Origin: Kwoniella bestiolae CBS 10118
Taxonomy: Eukaryota > Basidiomycota > Tremellomycetes > Tremellales > Cryptococcaceae
DNA: 64,000 nt
Direction of reading: 5' to 3'
Assembly: GCF_000512585.2 (NCBI RefSeq)
Contig: NC_089247.1
Span: forward strand, 744,001-808,000
Part shown: piece by piece, positions 21,418-32,706 of the stretch
How positions within the stretch are numbered: the first letter of the stretch is position 1
Layout of the letters: each line of letters starts with the position of its first letter
Position numbers and translations under genes: made by a program
The notes under the pieces: model-generated
What the model was told of the DNA's origin: nothing
Database searches by the model: none
The model's input: only the letters and a program-made list of their open reading frames with translations

Positions 21418-24400
21418 ATGACTTCATACTACGGCGACAGATCAAGAGACGTACCCTCATGGGAGTCTCTCGAAGCAGCAGACGAAGATGATGTAGTAGA
21501 CACATCTGAAGTGAGTTTAACCCGCATCATCCTACCAGCAGCTCTGCTGAAGTATAATTTCGTAGTACGCCTATGCCTCTCGAGATCACATCCTATTCTG
21601 TATAGATGCATCCAAGTCCATGCAAACTCCCTTTCCAGATATGATTAACGAAGATGGTGAATTGCTAAGAGGTAAAAGCGCATTACATCAAGCTTTGGAA
21701 GCTGTAGTCAAGATCCAGCGGAGTAAGGTGATCACTGGTCCTGCGGATAGTGTAGGGGTGTTACTATGGAACATCGACGTAAGCTAGCTCAACCTGTCTT
21801 CGTAGTACAAGTGTATAAGCTGACGACCCTTTCTATGGAAATAGCCTGGAAATACCCCTTCATCCTCTCAAGCATCTTATAAACCTGGTACTCAAGTTTA
21901 CCAGAACCTTCGAACCATCAATGCGGAGGAGATTAAGAGGATAGTGAAGTTGATGGAAAGTGCCAAAGAACAGTATGACTCTCAGAAACAGGATCAAGAT
22001 GTAGAGACCATTCAGCCTGAGATATTTGGTAAAACCTTTCCACCATGCGACAAAAAGGAGGAATTGAACATTGCGGATGTGCTTGTTACTTGTAACTTCT
22101 TATTTAGAGATGCGTAAGTCAGCTCCTTGTTTCCGGTCTATTTTGTTGATACAGGCAGCTGACTTTCGACGGTTCACAGAGGAACAAACTTAGCTGGGAA
22201 TAAACGTGTATTCTTAGTCACGGATAACGACTATCCACCTGGAAGTAAGATGAATCGAGAACCAGCTAGGACAGTGTACGGGGTAGGTCGGGATTCCTCT
22301 GCTGCAGCAAATCCTCACAGAGGAGGTGGTAGAGCTGATTAAAAATGCGTATGTATACGTAGGATCTCTCATCATACGGAATATCGATAAATACATTCTT
22401 CGTCGATCGACCAGACCATAAATTCAATCCTACGCTATATTGGAATGTAAGCTAAGTGATCTGGAATGGATCTAGCCTGAGCAAGCTAACCGATGATGTG
22501 ATATAGGATATCCTCCAGCGTGAACCGGATGCAAACGAACCCGAAGCGGATGAAGCTCCAGACGTAGACGGCTTGGCAGAATTAGCAGAAGTGATGAATG
22601 ATTTGGTGATTAGACATGCGCCCAAAAGGGTACAGTTTAGTATACCGTTGAAATTTGGCGGGAAAGACGGGGAGATCGAGATTGGAATTAGCGGGTGAGT
22701 GATTCACTCAACAATCGTCATCCTTGGCAGTCGCTGATCTGTAGTATTGGTCGACCGTAGCTACGCAATGGTCTCGTCGCAGGGTAAAGGCCAGCCCAAA
22801 TTGGTCCGAATGCGAGGTCAAACCGTCGAGGAAGTCCAGATCAAATCGGAATATACTTCGGCTGTAAGCTTCTCCTTTCGTGGCATGAGAACGATGTCTG
22901 TAGCTTATAAAACCGCGGAAACAGGAAACAGGTGCAGTACTAAAAGATACAGAGATAGGCCAAGCATTCCAATTTGGGAATGAGTCGACGGTGAAGAACG
23001 TCATCGAACCTAATTGGTGGGAAAGTGCAGAACATCAGGTGGAACAACAGATGGTCGCTGATGAGGTCCTGAGATTGGATAAAGAGCGAAGACAGCGAGA
23101 AGATGAAGATGAAGAGGAAGAGGAAGAAGTGGCGGAGATGGACGGTACGCGGGGGAAACAGACGGGGCAGAAAGGCGATGAGAAGCACAAGGTCGTGGCT
23201 AGGACCAGGGTGAGCTGAACAAGTCTGGTCGATTCTGGGTCGTTGCAGGCTGATGATTATGGTGGGATAGTTGCAATTCACGAGTGATGAAGTAGCGGAG
23301 TTCAAGTCGATGGGATTGAAGCCTCGTAAGTTCTCGCACCGCTTTGTCCAAAATAGACAGACTTGTACACATTATCCTGATATAGACAAGAGAGAAACGA
23401 TCTGACATGTTTCCTTTCGATTATCAGAAATCAAAATACTCGGATTCCAAAGTCCAGACCGTCTATCTTTCGAAGAAAACCTCAAACACTCCTATTTCAT
23501 CTACCCCAACGAGAATGTAAGCTTGGCGAATCTACCCTGATCCTCGCTGTAAACTCATTGTTGACTGACCAATGATACCATTGTGATTATCAGGAATATA
23601 CAGGCTCGACGCGAACTTTCGCAGCCCTCCTTAAATCATGTATAAAGTTCAACAAACATGCCCTGGCGATATGCAGATTCCGAACCAACACTCAACCTGA
23701 ATTTTGTATTCTCATACCGCAGGAGGAAAGCTTTACGAAAGATGGAGGACAGGATCAACCGCCCGGATTCCACGTTATTGTTTTGCCGTATCGGGATGAT
23801 ATTAGGAGACCACCTAAGAATATGATTGAGAATTTGTTAGGTGAGTGGACAACTACTCTCACAGTCACTAATGCCATCTTCGCCACGAACCACTCCTTTG
23901 CTATTGGAAAGATGCTGAGCTGAACGTGCGTTATATAGCGTCCGATCGTCAGGCCAAGCTCATGTCCAATGTCGTGAAGCGATTGAGGATCAAAGCTGGG
24001 CATTACAGATCTGAAGCGTATCCTAATCCTGGTGCGTGATTACCAGCTGCTCAGACTATGTGCATTCGTACTGATACAGCTCGCACAGCCCTAGCATACC
24101 ACTACGCTCAACTCCAATCCCTAGCCTTCGAAGAAGATTTCGACCCCTCCTCGACCCAGGGCCAAGACCTAGATAAGACCTTCCCAAAATGGTGGGGCAT
24201 GCACAAAGCCGCTGGGGAATTTATGTCCGAATTTAACAGGTCGATCGAAGAGGATGAGCGGGCGGTAGAATCGTTAAAAGGTGGTACGAAGAGGGCTGGG
24301 AGGGCTGATGAGGGGGTTGAGGAGGGGGATTTGAAGGATTTGAGAGGGTTGTGGAAATTGGGGAGGTTGGATAAGGTCAGTTTGGGATTTTTCCTTGGAC

Positions 24401-24718
24401 TGGCCCTATGATTAGACGACGAGGGATGGTAAGGAGAGGAGTGACGGTTGCTGATTTGATGTGTTTTTGAGGATAGGCTAAAGTACAGGAGATAAAGGAG
24501 TATGCGAAATTCCATAGTGAGTGTTGAGGTTCTGCCACCTGATGATGGTGGACAGACTAACTCCGGAATAAACGAGCCGGATATGATACTGACATCCTGC
24601 AATGATGGTAGAGATATCACTTAATGGAAAATCCAAGAAAGCGGAAATCGTAGATGTACTGTCGATCCATTTCGAACGTGAAAGTCTAGAGAAAGAGAAG
24701 AAAAAGAGTAAGAAGTAG
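21418..24718 (+). CDS. KU70: Ku70, DNA end-binding subunit of non-homologous end joining
   Basis: Ku70 pairs with Ku80 to ring broken DNA ends and recruit the ligase complex in the nucleus. The start at 21418 is followed by an acidic leader. After the first intron comes the vWA-like domain with RDHILFCIDASKSM, then GKSALHQALEAVVKIQR and DSVGVLLWNID. LVTCNFLFRDAGTN and VFLVTDNDYP follow. An intron near 22280-22370 is needed to join VYG to LSSYGISINTFFVDRP. The beta-barrel DNA-binding core includes RVQFSIPLKFGG and LKPQIKILGFQ, then STRTFAALLKSCIKF and FHVIVLPYRDDIRRPP. The C-terminus is a SAP helix-extension-helix (VQEIKEYAKFHKISLNGKSK), then KKAEIVDVLSIHF, and a Lys-rich end, as in full-length Ku70. 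All major parts are present, so it looks functional. Around ten introns. Confidence 0.92.
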
Positions 24719-25059
24719 ATGTACAGTAAGAATCGAGTAAGGATAGGTGGCCCGGCTCGATATCCAGTACTACTTCCCTACTTTCCTATATATGCGTCAT
24801 GAGACCTGGAAGGCCGGGGGGGTTACTTATATGATTAATATGGTTGTGTGTCTTTTGTCTCATATTGTTGTATAAATTAGTGGACCATGGTCGCATGTAA
24901 TCAGTAAACATCGGTGCGAAATGCTCCAACGCGATGTCATCTTCACATATGAATGCATGTCGTCCTACTTTGGTTACTTCTTGGAACCTACTTCACTTCG
25001 GTCATCGGATGTCTATCTTCCCAAGTTGGGAGATGACGTCCGATGGGTGCGCAAAACGC
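24719..25059. other. Convergent 3' spacer, KU70 and glyoxalase I
   Basis: The two genes point at each other here. The sequence is AT-rich around 24830-24900, as expected for 3' ends. No gene or repeat was seen. Confidence 0.4.
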
Positions 25060-26233
25060 TTACTTTTGTTGAGCGAGGATCTCGATCCAGTATCCATCGG
25101 GATCGTAGATGAATGCGATGTGCTGTTGTACGGGTGAGATGTTAGCATTGGAGTGGGTGAAAGGGTCATCGTCTTCTCTCTCTCACCCTCGTCGCCATCT
25201 CTTGATGCACACATCTCTATATCTTTCAGGAGAAAGGGTGTTCCGCTCCTCACCCGTCAGTGAGCCATATCGAGGCGCCTCTTCCTCGCTCATAGATCAT
25301 ATCCCATCTTCAGCCCTCATCCCCTGCAATCCAATCCTCACCCCATCATTCAGCTCCCCCCCTCCCCCCTTTCGTCCTTTCCTGAACCAGATGAAACAAA
25401 ACAAGCCACTCACCCTCATCTTCCCGTCCTCAGGCCTCTTCTTAAACTTCACACCCAAATCATCAAACCTCTTAACGGCAGCTTCGAGATTATCAACCGT
25501 CACTGCGATATGCCCGAATCCACGTCCGGGTTCTTCGTTGCCTGAAGCGTAGCCTTTGAAGTCTGGGTCGGATTCTGCGGTGTACGAATACACAATCATC
25601 GTCAGCATCAAATCAAATCAAATTCGATCCAACTTTCTCCTTGGTATGATGCGGTATACGGTTGATGACCAGCGGGCGGAAGTGATGTGAAATTGACCCA
25701 CCTGTACCCCAATTATGGCATAATTCCAATACACCCTCTCTGTTCAATTGGATGGAAGCTTTCTCGTCATCTGAGGCTGAGGCCTTGTCGCCGAATCCAG
25801 CTGGGAAGGCGAGGCTGTGAGTGAACGCACGGTTCATTAGCGATACTCTATGACAGGAATAGGAGGCGATGAGAGGAGGGTACTTACAAGTAGTTTGTGA
25901 AATCGCCTCCGGGGGATTCCTTGAATTTCTATACCCGTTGTGAAAAAACACGGATATCAGCTGCTATTACAATTCCAGGTTTCGAGATATGACAATAGAT
26001 GAAGTACATAGAACTGTGGTCTGTATTGTAGGAGATAGTGGACCCACCTGCATACCCAATACCTTCTCATACCAAGGGATCGAAACTTTAGGATCTTTGA
26101 TCCTTAACATGGTATGGTTAAATTTGTACGTAGCGGTGTTGGTAGCTGAGGATGACATTCTTGATAGTATGTGCTGCTGGTTGTTCTTGAGTAGGGAGGA
26201 TGAATTTCTGATGAATGTGGAAGGGATGATCAT
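25060..26233 (-). CDS. GLO1: Lactoylglutathione lyase (glyoxalase I)
   Basis: Converts the methylglyoxal-glutathione hemithioacetal to S-lactoylglutathione, the first step of methylglyoxal detoxification. Exon 1 encodes MIIPSTFIRNSSSLLKNNQQ, then MSSSATNTATYKFNHTMLRIKDPKVSIPWYEKVLGM, the VOC-fold start. Later exons give KFKESPGGDFTNYFLAF, then REGVLELCHNWGTESDPDFKG and GRGFGHIAVTVDNLEAAVKRF. The last exon gives HIAFIYDPDGYWIEIL and stops at 25060. Metal-ligand positions (the His in NHTML, the Glu in LELCHN, the His in GHIAV and the Glu in WIEIL) are all visible. The first 25 residues are basic and Ser-rich and could target mitochondria; starting at the inner MSSSAT would give a cytosolic form. 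The last intron is unusually long (about 291 nt). A TATATA lies about 50 bp upstream of the start. Confidence 0.92.
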
Positions 26234-26801
26234 TTGATTGGTATAGATGAAAGAGCTGGTATTGGAATCGAAAGGAAGATTGTTTATATATAGCTTTCAG
26301 ATTCCTTCTGTCTCGGTGAATGACGTCGAGCCTATGACAGGTTGAGAGGGTTGCTATAAACGATACGACACGACACGACACGTGCTGATCAATCCGGTGG
26401 AGGCGAAGTAAGGTGAGGGGGAGGTACTCCGGAATGTCCGGATGTTGATGTGGGTTGATTAGCCGGTCGAATACTGAAGCACATGCAGCGAGGTGATGTT
26501 TATGGCCCATCTGTCGGTATTCGTGAGGGAGGAAGCTGTTGCGTAGATCGATGTGTGGATATATATTATCATTGCATCTCACTTGAACAACAATTCGACA
26601 GAGGTATAAGAGCAAACTATACCATCACATCACTCGCTCAGACCCCACACCCCACCCCACCCCACCCCACCCTTTGTACCCTCCTTTGATCAATCCATCA
26701 TCCATCAAAACAACACAAACTAAAGCCCTGCCCATCAACATGACAAAGACCACAGTAGGTCCTTACTCCTCTTCTACTTCTTCACTTGTAACTCATCAAG
26801 C
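26234..26801. promoter_or_regulatory. Divergent promoter region, glyoxalase I and SDR
   Basis: This holds both promoters. A ttatatata run at about 26283 suits the minus-strand GLO1 gene. A short GACAC repeat ending in CACGTG lies near 26365-26383. A CCCCA repeat sits closer to the SDR start and is listed separately. Confidence 0.45.
26643..26672. repeat. CCCCA short tandem repeat (G-quadruplex-capable on the minus strand)
   Basis: Five runs of at least three or four C separated by A or ACA. The complementary strand has the pattern of G-tracts with one-base loops that can form a G-quadruplex. It lies 130-160 bp before the SDR start, probably in its promoter or leader. Confidence 0.6.
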
Positions 26802-28633
26802 ATGTTCTTCAAACGAGCTGTGGCCAATACTACACGCTGTTCCCTTCCGAAATCGACATCAGCTGTACGCTCCGCTACCACCATGACCCCCAAACACACC
26901 TACAGACTACAGCAAAGTACAGATATTGATGCCTTTGATGACACCCCATCACAGCCAGCCAATACCGAGGGTCTGATTGTAGGAACTGCTCGAGGTGGAC
27001 CTGCAAGTTCAGCTCAACTAAGAGAAATAAGGAAGAATGCTTTGCAAGGTGTGAGGAGCAGGGCAGAAAGTACGGTTGGCAGTGGGAAATTGAAGGGGAA
27101 AGTAGGGGTTATTACTGGTGTAGGACCTGAGAGTGGGATTGGTGTGAGTGAGACTCTCTGCTGTCTAACTAACGTGAAACGGAGTGATATGTGCTGATAG
27201 AGGGAGTAGACGGCTGCTGCGAAGTTGTTTGCAAGAGAGGGTGAGCACTCTCCCTGATTTGAGGTATTCAGCGATGGTGTTGATGATCAAGTGGTATAGG
27301 GGCAAAACATATCTACTTGGGGGACTACGATGATACCGCTTTACCAAATTTGAAGAAATGGTTGGAGAGTACCTATCCTCCTACCAAGGTATGTACATCC
27401 TCTATCCATCAATCTAAGCTACATTCTCGCCGACTGCAACTGGTACGATCTCGACCAGATGAACCTCGGAATCCCTTATATTTAATGGTTGAGCCCAGTC
27501 GAGCCTGAGGTGCTAACAGGTTTACACAGATAACAATACTCAAAGCCGATGCCGCCTCCCCACCCACCATATCCACGCTAATATCTCAGGTCATCGAAGA
27601 AAACGGCCACTTGGACTTCTTCTTCGCCAATGCTGGTGTATCTCAAATCAGACCTAGGTCCACTACCTTCGACGTGAACAAAGCTATGGCGGATCTCAGA
27701 GCACTGGCTAGACCTGTCAGTGCGATTGATGAAAAGGAGTTTGAGGAGGTTATGAGGATAAATGCTTTGGGGTGGGTCAACTCATACTACAGCTCGAAAT
27801 AAACCTGCAAAGTAAGAGCTGATGATCTCGGGTAATGGGTTATAGAGTGTTTGTCGCTATCAAATATGCTTCTGAGGCTATGAAGATAATTTCGCCTGAG
27901 AAGGGCAAGAGTGTACCTGGGGGTAGTATAATTCTGACTGCATCTAGTAAGTCATCTACCCGTTCCAATCTCGATCTCCTGTGATATCCTGAGATGTCTG
28001 CTGACGTTCTCCTTACGTTGTGATCAGTCGCCGGCTTGAAAGCCAATGCTGGACCTATCCCCTATTCAGCATCGAAAGCAGCGGTGGTCTCGATGGCCCA
28101 GACTGCTGCATATGACTTATCGGGATATAACATACGGGTCAATGCGTTGTGTCCGGGATTGATAGAGGTGAGCAATCGATCAATCCCATCCCACCTCGCA
28201 TCATGAGTCGCACACTTTGTCAACGATGGCGCTCATCTGAGATCTGAATTGATGGTATTTCCATAGACCGACATGACCAGAGGCATGTTCACCCTCGCCG
28301 AGGCAGCCGGTAAATCCGATAAAATGGGGGTGTTGAATCCTGCGCACAGGCAAGGTCTGGGATCTGGTAAGTACTGGTCTGTACAAGGTATACTTGCAAC
28401 GAGACTTGCTGACGATTGTATCTCTCCGTCGATGCAATAGAGGTAGCACAGGTAGCTTTGTTCTTAGCTTCTGGTGAGGGTCTTTTCATCGGGTGATCGT
28501 CAAAGCCTGTTGTATGGCTGACCACTAGTTTCTTGATTCTGTTCCAGATGACTCGTCCTACGTAAACGGACAAGCTATACCGATAGATGGGGGGTTATCT
28601 TCCGGTGTACCGTATGCCAAGATGAAATTGTAG
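26802..28633 (+). CDS. Short-chain dehydrogenase/reductase, copy 1 (probably mitochondrial)
   Basis: A classical NAD(P)-dependent SDR with substrate unknown. The start at 26802 gives MFFKRAVANTTRCSLPKSTS, a basic, Ser/Thr-rich leader suited to mitochondrial import. The Rossmann motif is GVITGVGPESGIG, split after the Gly by an intron. Next come AKHIYLGDYDDTALPNLKKW and the NAG motif in FFFANAGVSQ. The catalytic Ser/Tyr/Lys lie in ILTASIAGLKANAG and PYSASKAAV, then VNALCPGLIETDMT and DDSSYVNGQAIPIDGG. The order is normal and all catalytic residues are present. It has about eight introns. A paralog with matching exon structure lies at 37541-39309 on the same strand. The C-terminus (SSGVPYAKMKL) ends at 28633. 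The reaction could be alcohol, ketone or 3-oxoacyl reduction; sequence does not decide. Confidence 0.85.
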
Positions 28634-28936
28634 TGTATATACTCCTTGTAAGAGCTGTATCATGTACATTGTATCAGTGCACCTGTCGAACGTTAACCAA
28701 GTATCGAAGTCGCACGATGAAAGCGCCGAGGTGAGACCAAAATTGAGATCAGATGTTTGGCATCCGACGAAGGATCGTTATTATACCCTTCGGAGTAAGC
28801 CGAGACTTCGTCGATCGCATGGACAGCTACAGAAAGATAAGATACGTATGTGATTCACAGTTCAACAACTTCCATCTCTATTCTCGCATTCTGTCCACAT
28901 CACTTGTATCAGTCATTTGTCTCCGCATGTACAATC
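28634..28936. promoter_or_regulatory. Spacer between SDR copy 1 and the amine oxidase
   Basis: 303 bp that must hold the 3' end of the SDR and the promoter of the copper amine oxidase. No clear element was seen. Confidence 0.35.
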
Positions 28937-31900
28937 ATGGCCGAAGTCTCTCAACCTCTGCTCGACAAAGAGCAACATCCCACCTATCCTGTTGCGCGAT
29001 CGAATCGGACCCATCGAGCGACATGGCATAGTGCCATCTTAGCTGGCGTGATCGGGGCATTGCTTTCCACCTCCATACATTGGTATGCCTCTTCTTCAAA
29101 GGTTGCGCAGCGTGTACAGAAGGACTCGATAGGATTTTGTCCCTCACCCGACGCACTGCCCGCCAAGGCTCCTCGATCTAGTAAGTCATAATCGACACGA
29201 TATTGCCTATATATCTCTAACATCCTGCAAGTCCTCACTTTGGCGTGTGAGAGCTGATATTGTTTCGTGGTTCAGATATTTGGAAGAACCTCGATTTGCA
29301 AGAAGCTGTACACATTAGAAGATGGTTGATGGATCCTGAAAGAGGGCTGAATTTGACGAAAGCCGACGATGCGAATGATAGGTTGGTCAATCGTTTTACC
29401 TCTCAACCCGACTCGTGATTGTATCTTCAGAGCTACCGTGCTGACCCTACATAGTGATACTTTCATCCACATCGTCGAAGCTTACAAGCCATCCAAAGAC
29501 CTTGCGTTAAAATACCTTGCCGATCCTGAGTTGACTGTCCCTCGATATGCCCATGTAAGTTCTTTTCCTCCATCCTCTCCATCAAATCGTCAGGCTCGTG
29601 CTCCAATCTCAAAGCTTTTTAGCTGACACAGACTCAGGCCGTGATCCATAACGGAACCTCAGAAAGCATCACCGACCACCTCATAGGCCCTCTCCCCCTC
29701 TCTATCAACACCACCCTCCGACCCCTGCATGAGATCTACCATAATCATCCCATCCCTCTCAATGCCCGCTCGACCTTCAACTGGGCTGCGCTCGCAGATA
29801 TGACGAGACTCCTGTTCGGGCCATTCGAGGAGATACATCGGGATCTGTTCAATGGGACGGTCGAGGATGGGACGCTGGACGTAGCTGGGACTGCGCCTAT
29901 GAGCTATGATGGGGAGTGGAGGAGGAGTTGGGTGCAGCTTAGGAGGGCTGGACCGGGAGCGTGGTTGAAGGGATTGGACTTTTACTGTTATGTAGGTAAC
30001 GCCATGTTTTTGGACTTCGCAGTTACCTTGGAACTCTTCCATTCAAATTCGACAATCTTCCTCCATCCGAGTCTCCCGCATTGGAATAGTCTCCCACCTA
30101 CATCCCTACATCCCTATATCTTTCGCGGCCCTTTCTTCGGAATCTTCTGAAATGAACAACTGAAGGGCTTGATGCTGATTCTCATTCCTATGCTGGCTCA
30201 GGTCGACATGACAGGAACAGACCCCTCGCAATACAAGCTCCTCTCCATAGTCCACAATCGAAAAGTGTACAACTCCACCGAATCTCTCTTCACCGCATGG
30301 AAAGCGGGTGAGCTCGTCCGCCCACCCCCCGCCGAGATGTCCAATTGGGCAACTCGGCTACCTACTGGCAAGGCGAGGGATCTGGACGATAGAGCTGGAC
30401 CGAGGACGGTGCAGTTTGACGGTGGGAGATATAGGGTGGATCGGAAGGAGGGATGGATCAGTTGGATGGGGTGGGAGTTCTTTACTAGTTTTGAGAGGGA
30501 TATGGGGTTGCACCTTTGGAATATGTACGTCCCCTTGATCATACACGATTAATGACCTTGGCTCTACCTCGTTGTCTTCCCTTTCACCCCTGCAAAATCA
30601 CTTGCCCCGGGTATGATTCATCGTGATTACCTTCCACTCTTTGTACAATAAATACTTTGCCACCTCTACCCTGCCAGCTTCGCGTTCACTAGATATTGCG
30701 ATCGCTTGTCGCTAACCGCTTTACTTCGCCTTACTTTCTAGCAACTTCCGAGGGGAGAGAATCATCTACGAGCTTTCACCTCAAGAAGCAATGGCGCAGT
30801 ACTCAGGCTACGACCCGCACCAAGCCTCCTGTGTTTGGCTCGACCGCGCCTTCGGCATGGGCGGTAATGTTCGAGAGGTCATACTCGGCTATGACTGTCC
30901 CGCCGATGCGACCTTACTCGATGCCACCATCCATGAGAAAGGCTCTTCGACCCGACGCAATGCCATTTGCATATTCGAGCGAGAATCTGGACGACCTCTC
31001 AGCCGTCATACAGGATTTACCAAGGGCGAAATGGGAGCTGTGAAGGGGTACGAGCTCGTGGTTCGTTCGATATCGACAGTAGGCAATTACGATTACCTCT
31101 TTGATTACACTTTCCAGCTGGACGGTACGATCGAGATACGCCTTTCCGCTTCGGGGTATTTACAGGGGGGAGTATGGCATGAGGAACAGTCGAATTACGG
31201 ACATAAGATTAGAGAGACTGCGATGGGCAGTTTACACGATCATGTCATCAATTACAAGGTCGATTTTGATGTGGGAGGCGAGGTGAGGAATAGCTTTATG
31301 AAGGTTGGATTGGAGGTGGAGGAGAGGGATGAGGATTGGTTCGAGGATGATTGGGGCAAAGCGGCTGTGCAGCAGCGGCTGGTCAGGGAGATGATTGAGG
31401 AAGAGGCCATGCTGGACTATGCTCAGAAGTGAGTCCTTTTCATCAGAATACCACTAATTGTGATCATTGACCCGTGCCTTGCCCGCTCGTGATAATGATC
31501 AATGCTGACAGGTACATGATCGCATCTCAGTATGGAAGGAGCCTACGTAGTGACCAACGAGGAATCGCTGAACCGCTGGGGTCATCCTCGGGGGTATGCT
31601 CTGCATCCCGGCCCGCTCTGCAGACTCACCAACCTGAAATCCAAGAGGACCGAGAGGAACGTGGAATGGGCAAAGCACCACCTCGCCGTATCAAGGAGAA
31701 AGGACGAGGAGCCCAGTTCAAGCAGCATGTGGAATATAAACCTGCCTGGGAAGCCTGCTGTCGATTTCGGAAAGGTGGGTTGAGGCTTCTTTGTCATTGA
31801 AACTCACTAGTGCCCACCGAAGCTGACCTTTGGCGACTAATGCAGCTCTTTGACGGTGAGAGCATCGACCAAGAAGATCTTGTAGTCTGGATCAATTTGG

Positions 31901-32370
31901 GCACTCATCATATACCTCGATCTGAAGGTACGTACCGTCGTTCCCTCCTCATGGAAAGTCGTCTAGTACTGAGTAACCTGCGCCAGACTCACCCAACACA
32001 TTGACAAACGTCGCTACGTCCTACATCCTCCTGACACCTTGGAACTACAACGACGCGGACGTATCGCTTGAATCTCGGAATTCGGTCATTCTGAACAAAG
32101 ATGGAAATTGGGTAGTACAGGAGGGTGTAAAACAGCCGGAGCATTGTGTTCCGAGGGATACCCCGCCGCTTACGTATGGCGGGATAGAGGGGTGGGATGA
32201 GGATGGGTCGAAGAGAGATGAAGGGGGATTGCAGTATCGACAGATGCTTGGTGAGTTTGATCGATCCACACAATACAGCTATCGTTAGAATGTGAAGGGC
32301 ACGCTGATGGATGCGAAATACAGTCGAACTGAATCACGGTTTGAGGGCTTGGAATCGTGATGCACTTTGA
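28937..32370 (+). CDS. Copper amine oxidase with an N-terminal membrane anchor
   Basis: A TPQ-containing copper amine oxidase that oxidises primary amines to aldehyde, ammonia and hydrogen peroxide. The N-terminus (MAEVSQPLLDKEQHP) is cytosolic-like and is followed by a hydrophobic helix (AILAGVIGALLSTSIHWY, residues about 35-52), suggesting a type II anchor. Domain landmarks are YELSPQEAMAQYSGYDP and CVWLDRAFGMGGNVREVILG. The cofactor motif VGNYDYLFDYTFQLDG has the NYD tyrosine that becomes topaquinone. The copper site includes LHDHVINYKVDFDV and, further on, GTHHIPRSED. The frame changes around 31432-31530; an acceptor at CATCTCAG restores it and gives MEGAYVVTNEESLNRWGHPR. The gene ends at TGA 32368. 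At least eight introns. Several Asn-X-Ser/Thr sites after the anchor fit a lumenal or outside-facing catalytic domain. The amine substrate is unknown. Confidence 0.9.
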
Positions 32371-32706
32371 CCAGCAATTGATTAGGCAGATACACACAGA
32401 TGGCTCTCCAAGTAGCGATCGATATCAGCACGTTGTGTATGTATGTGAGAGTTTCTATCATTGACTGATAGGCGTACAATTTAATGCATATAGATCTAGC
32501 GTTGTCTGAGAGTCTGCCGCTTTTCGAACCACATAATCTGGGAACTGTATCAGAATTGCACACAGGCAACGAAAAAACAAATATATCTAAAAACAATACC
32601 TAACTCGTCACACATCAAGGATGTACAATCAACTCAACATGTATCTTTTCTACTACCGCCTTATAACCTTGACATCCGTGCGCAGAATCAGATTCAGACG
32701 GATCGC
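32371..32706. other. Convergent 3' spacer, amine oxidase and permease
   Basis: The two genes converge. It is AT-rich around 32570-32600. No gene or repeat was seen. Confidence 0.4.

Noticed and set aside
31474..31800. Open frame giving a basic, Glu-rich segment after the amine oxidase exon
   Set aside because: The other frame, reached by the later acceptor at CATCTCAG, gives the conserved amine oxidase sequence, so this one is a shadow.
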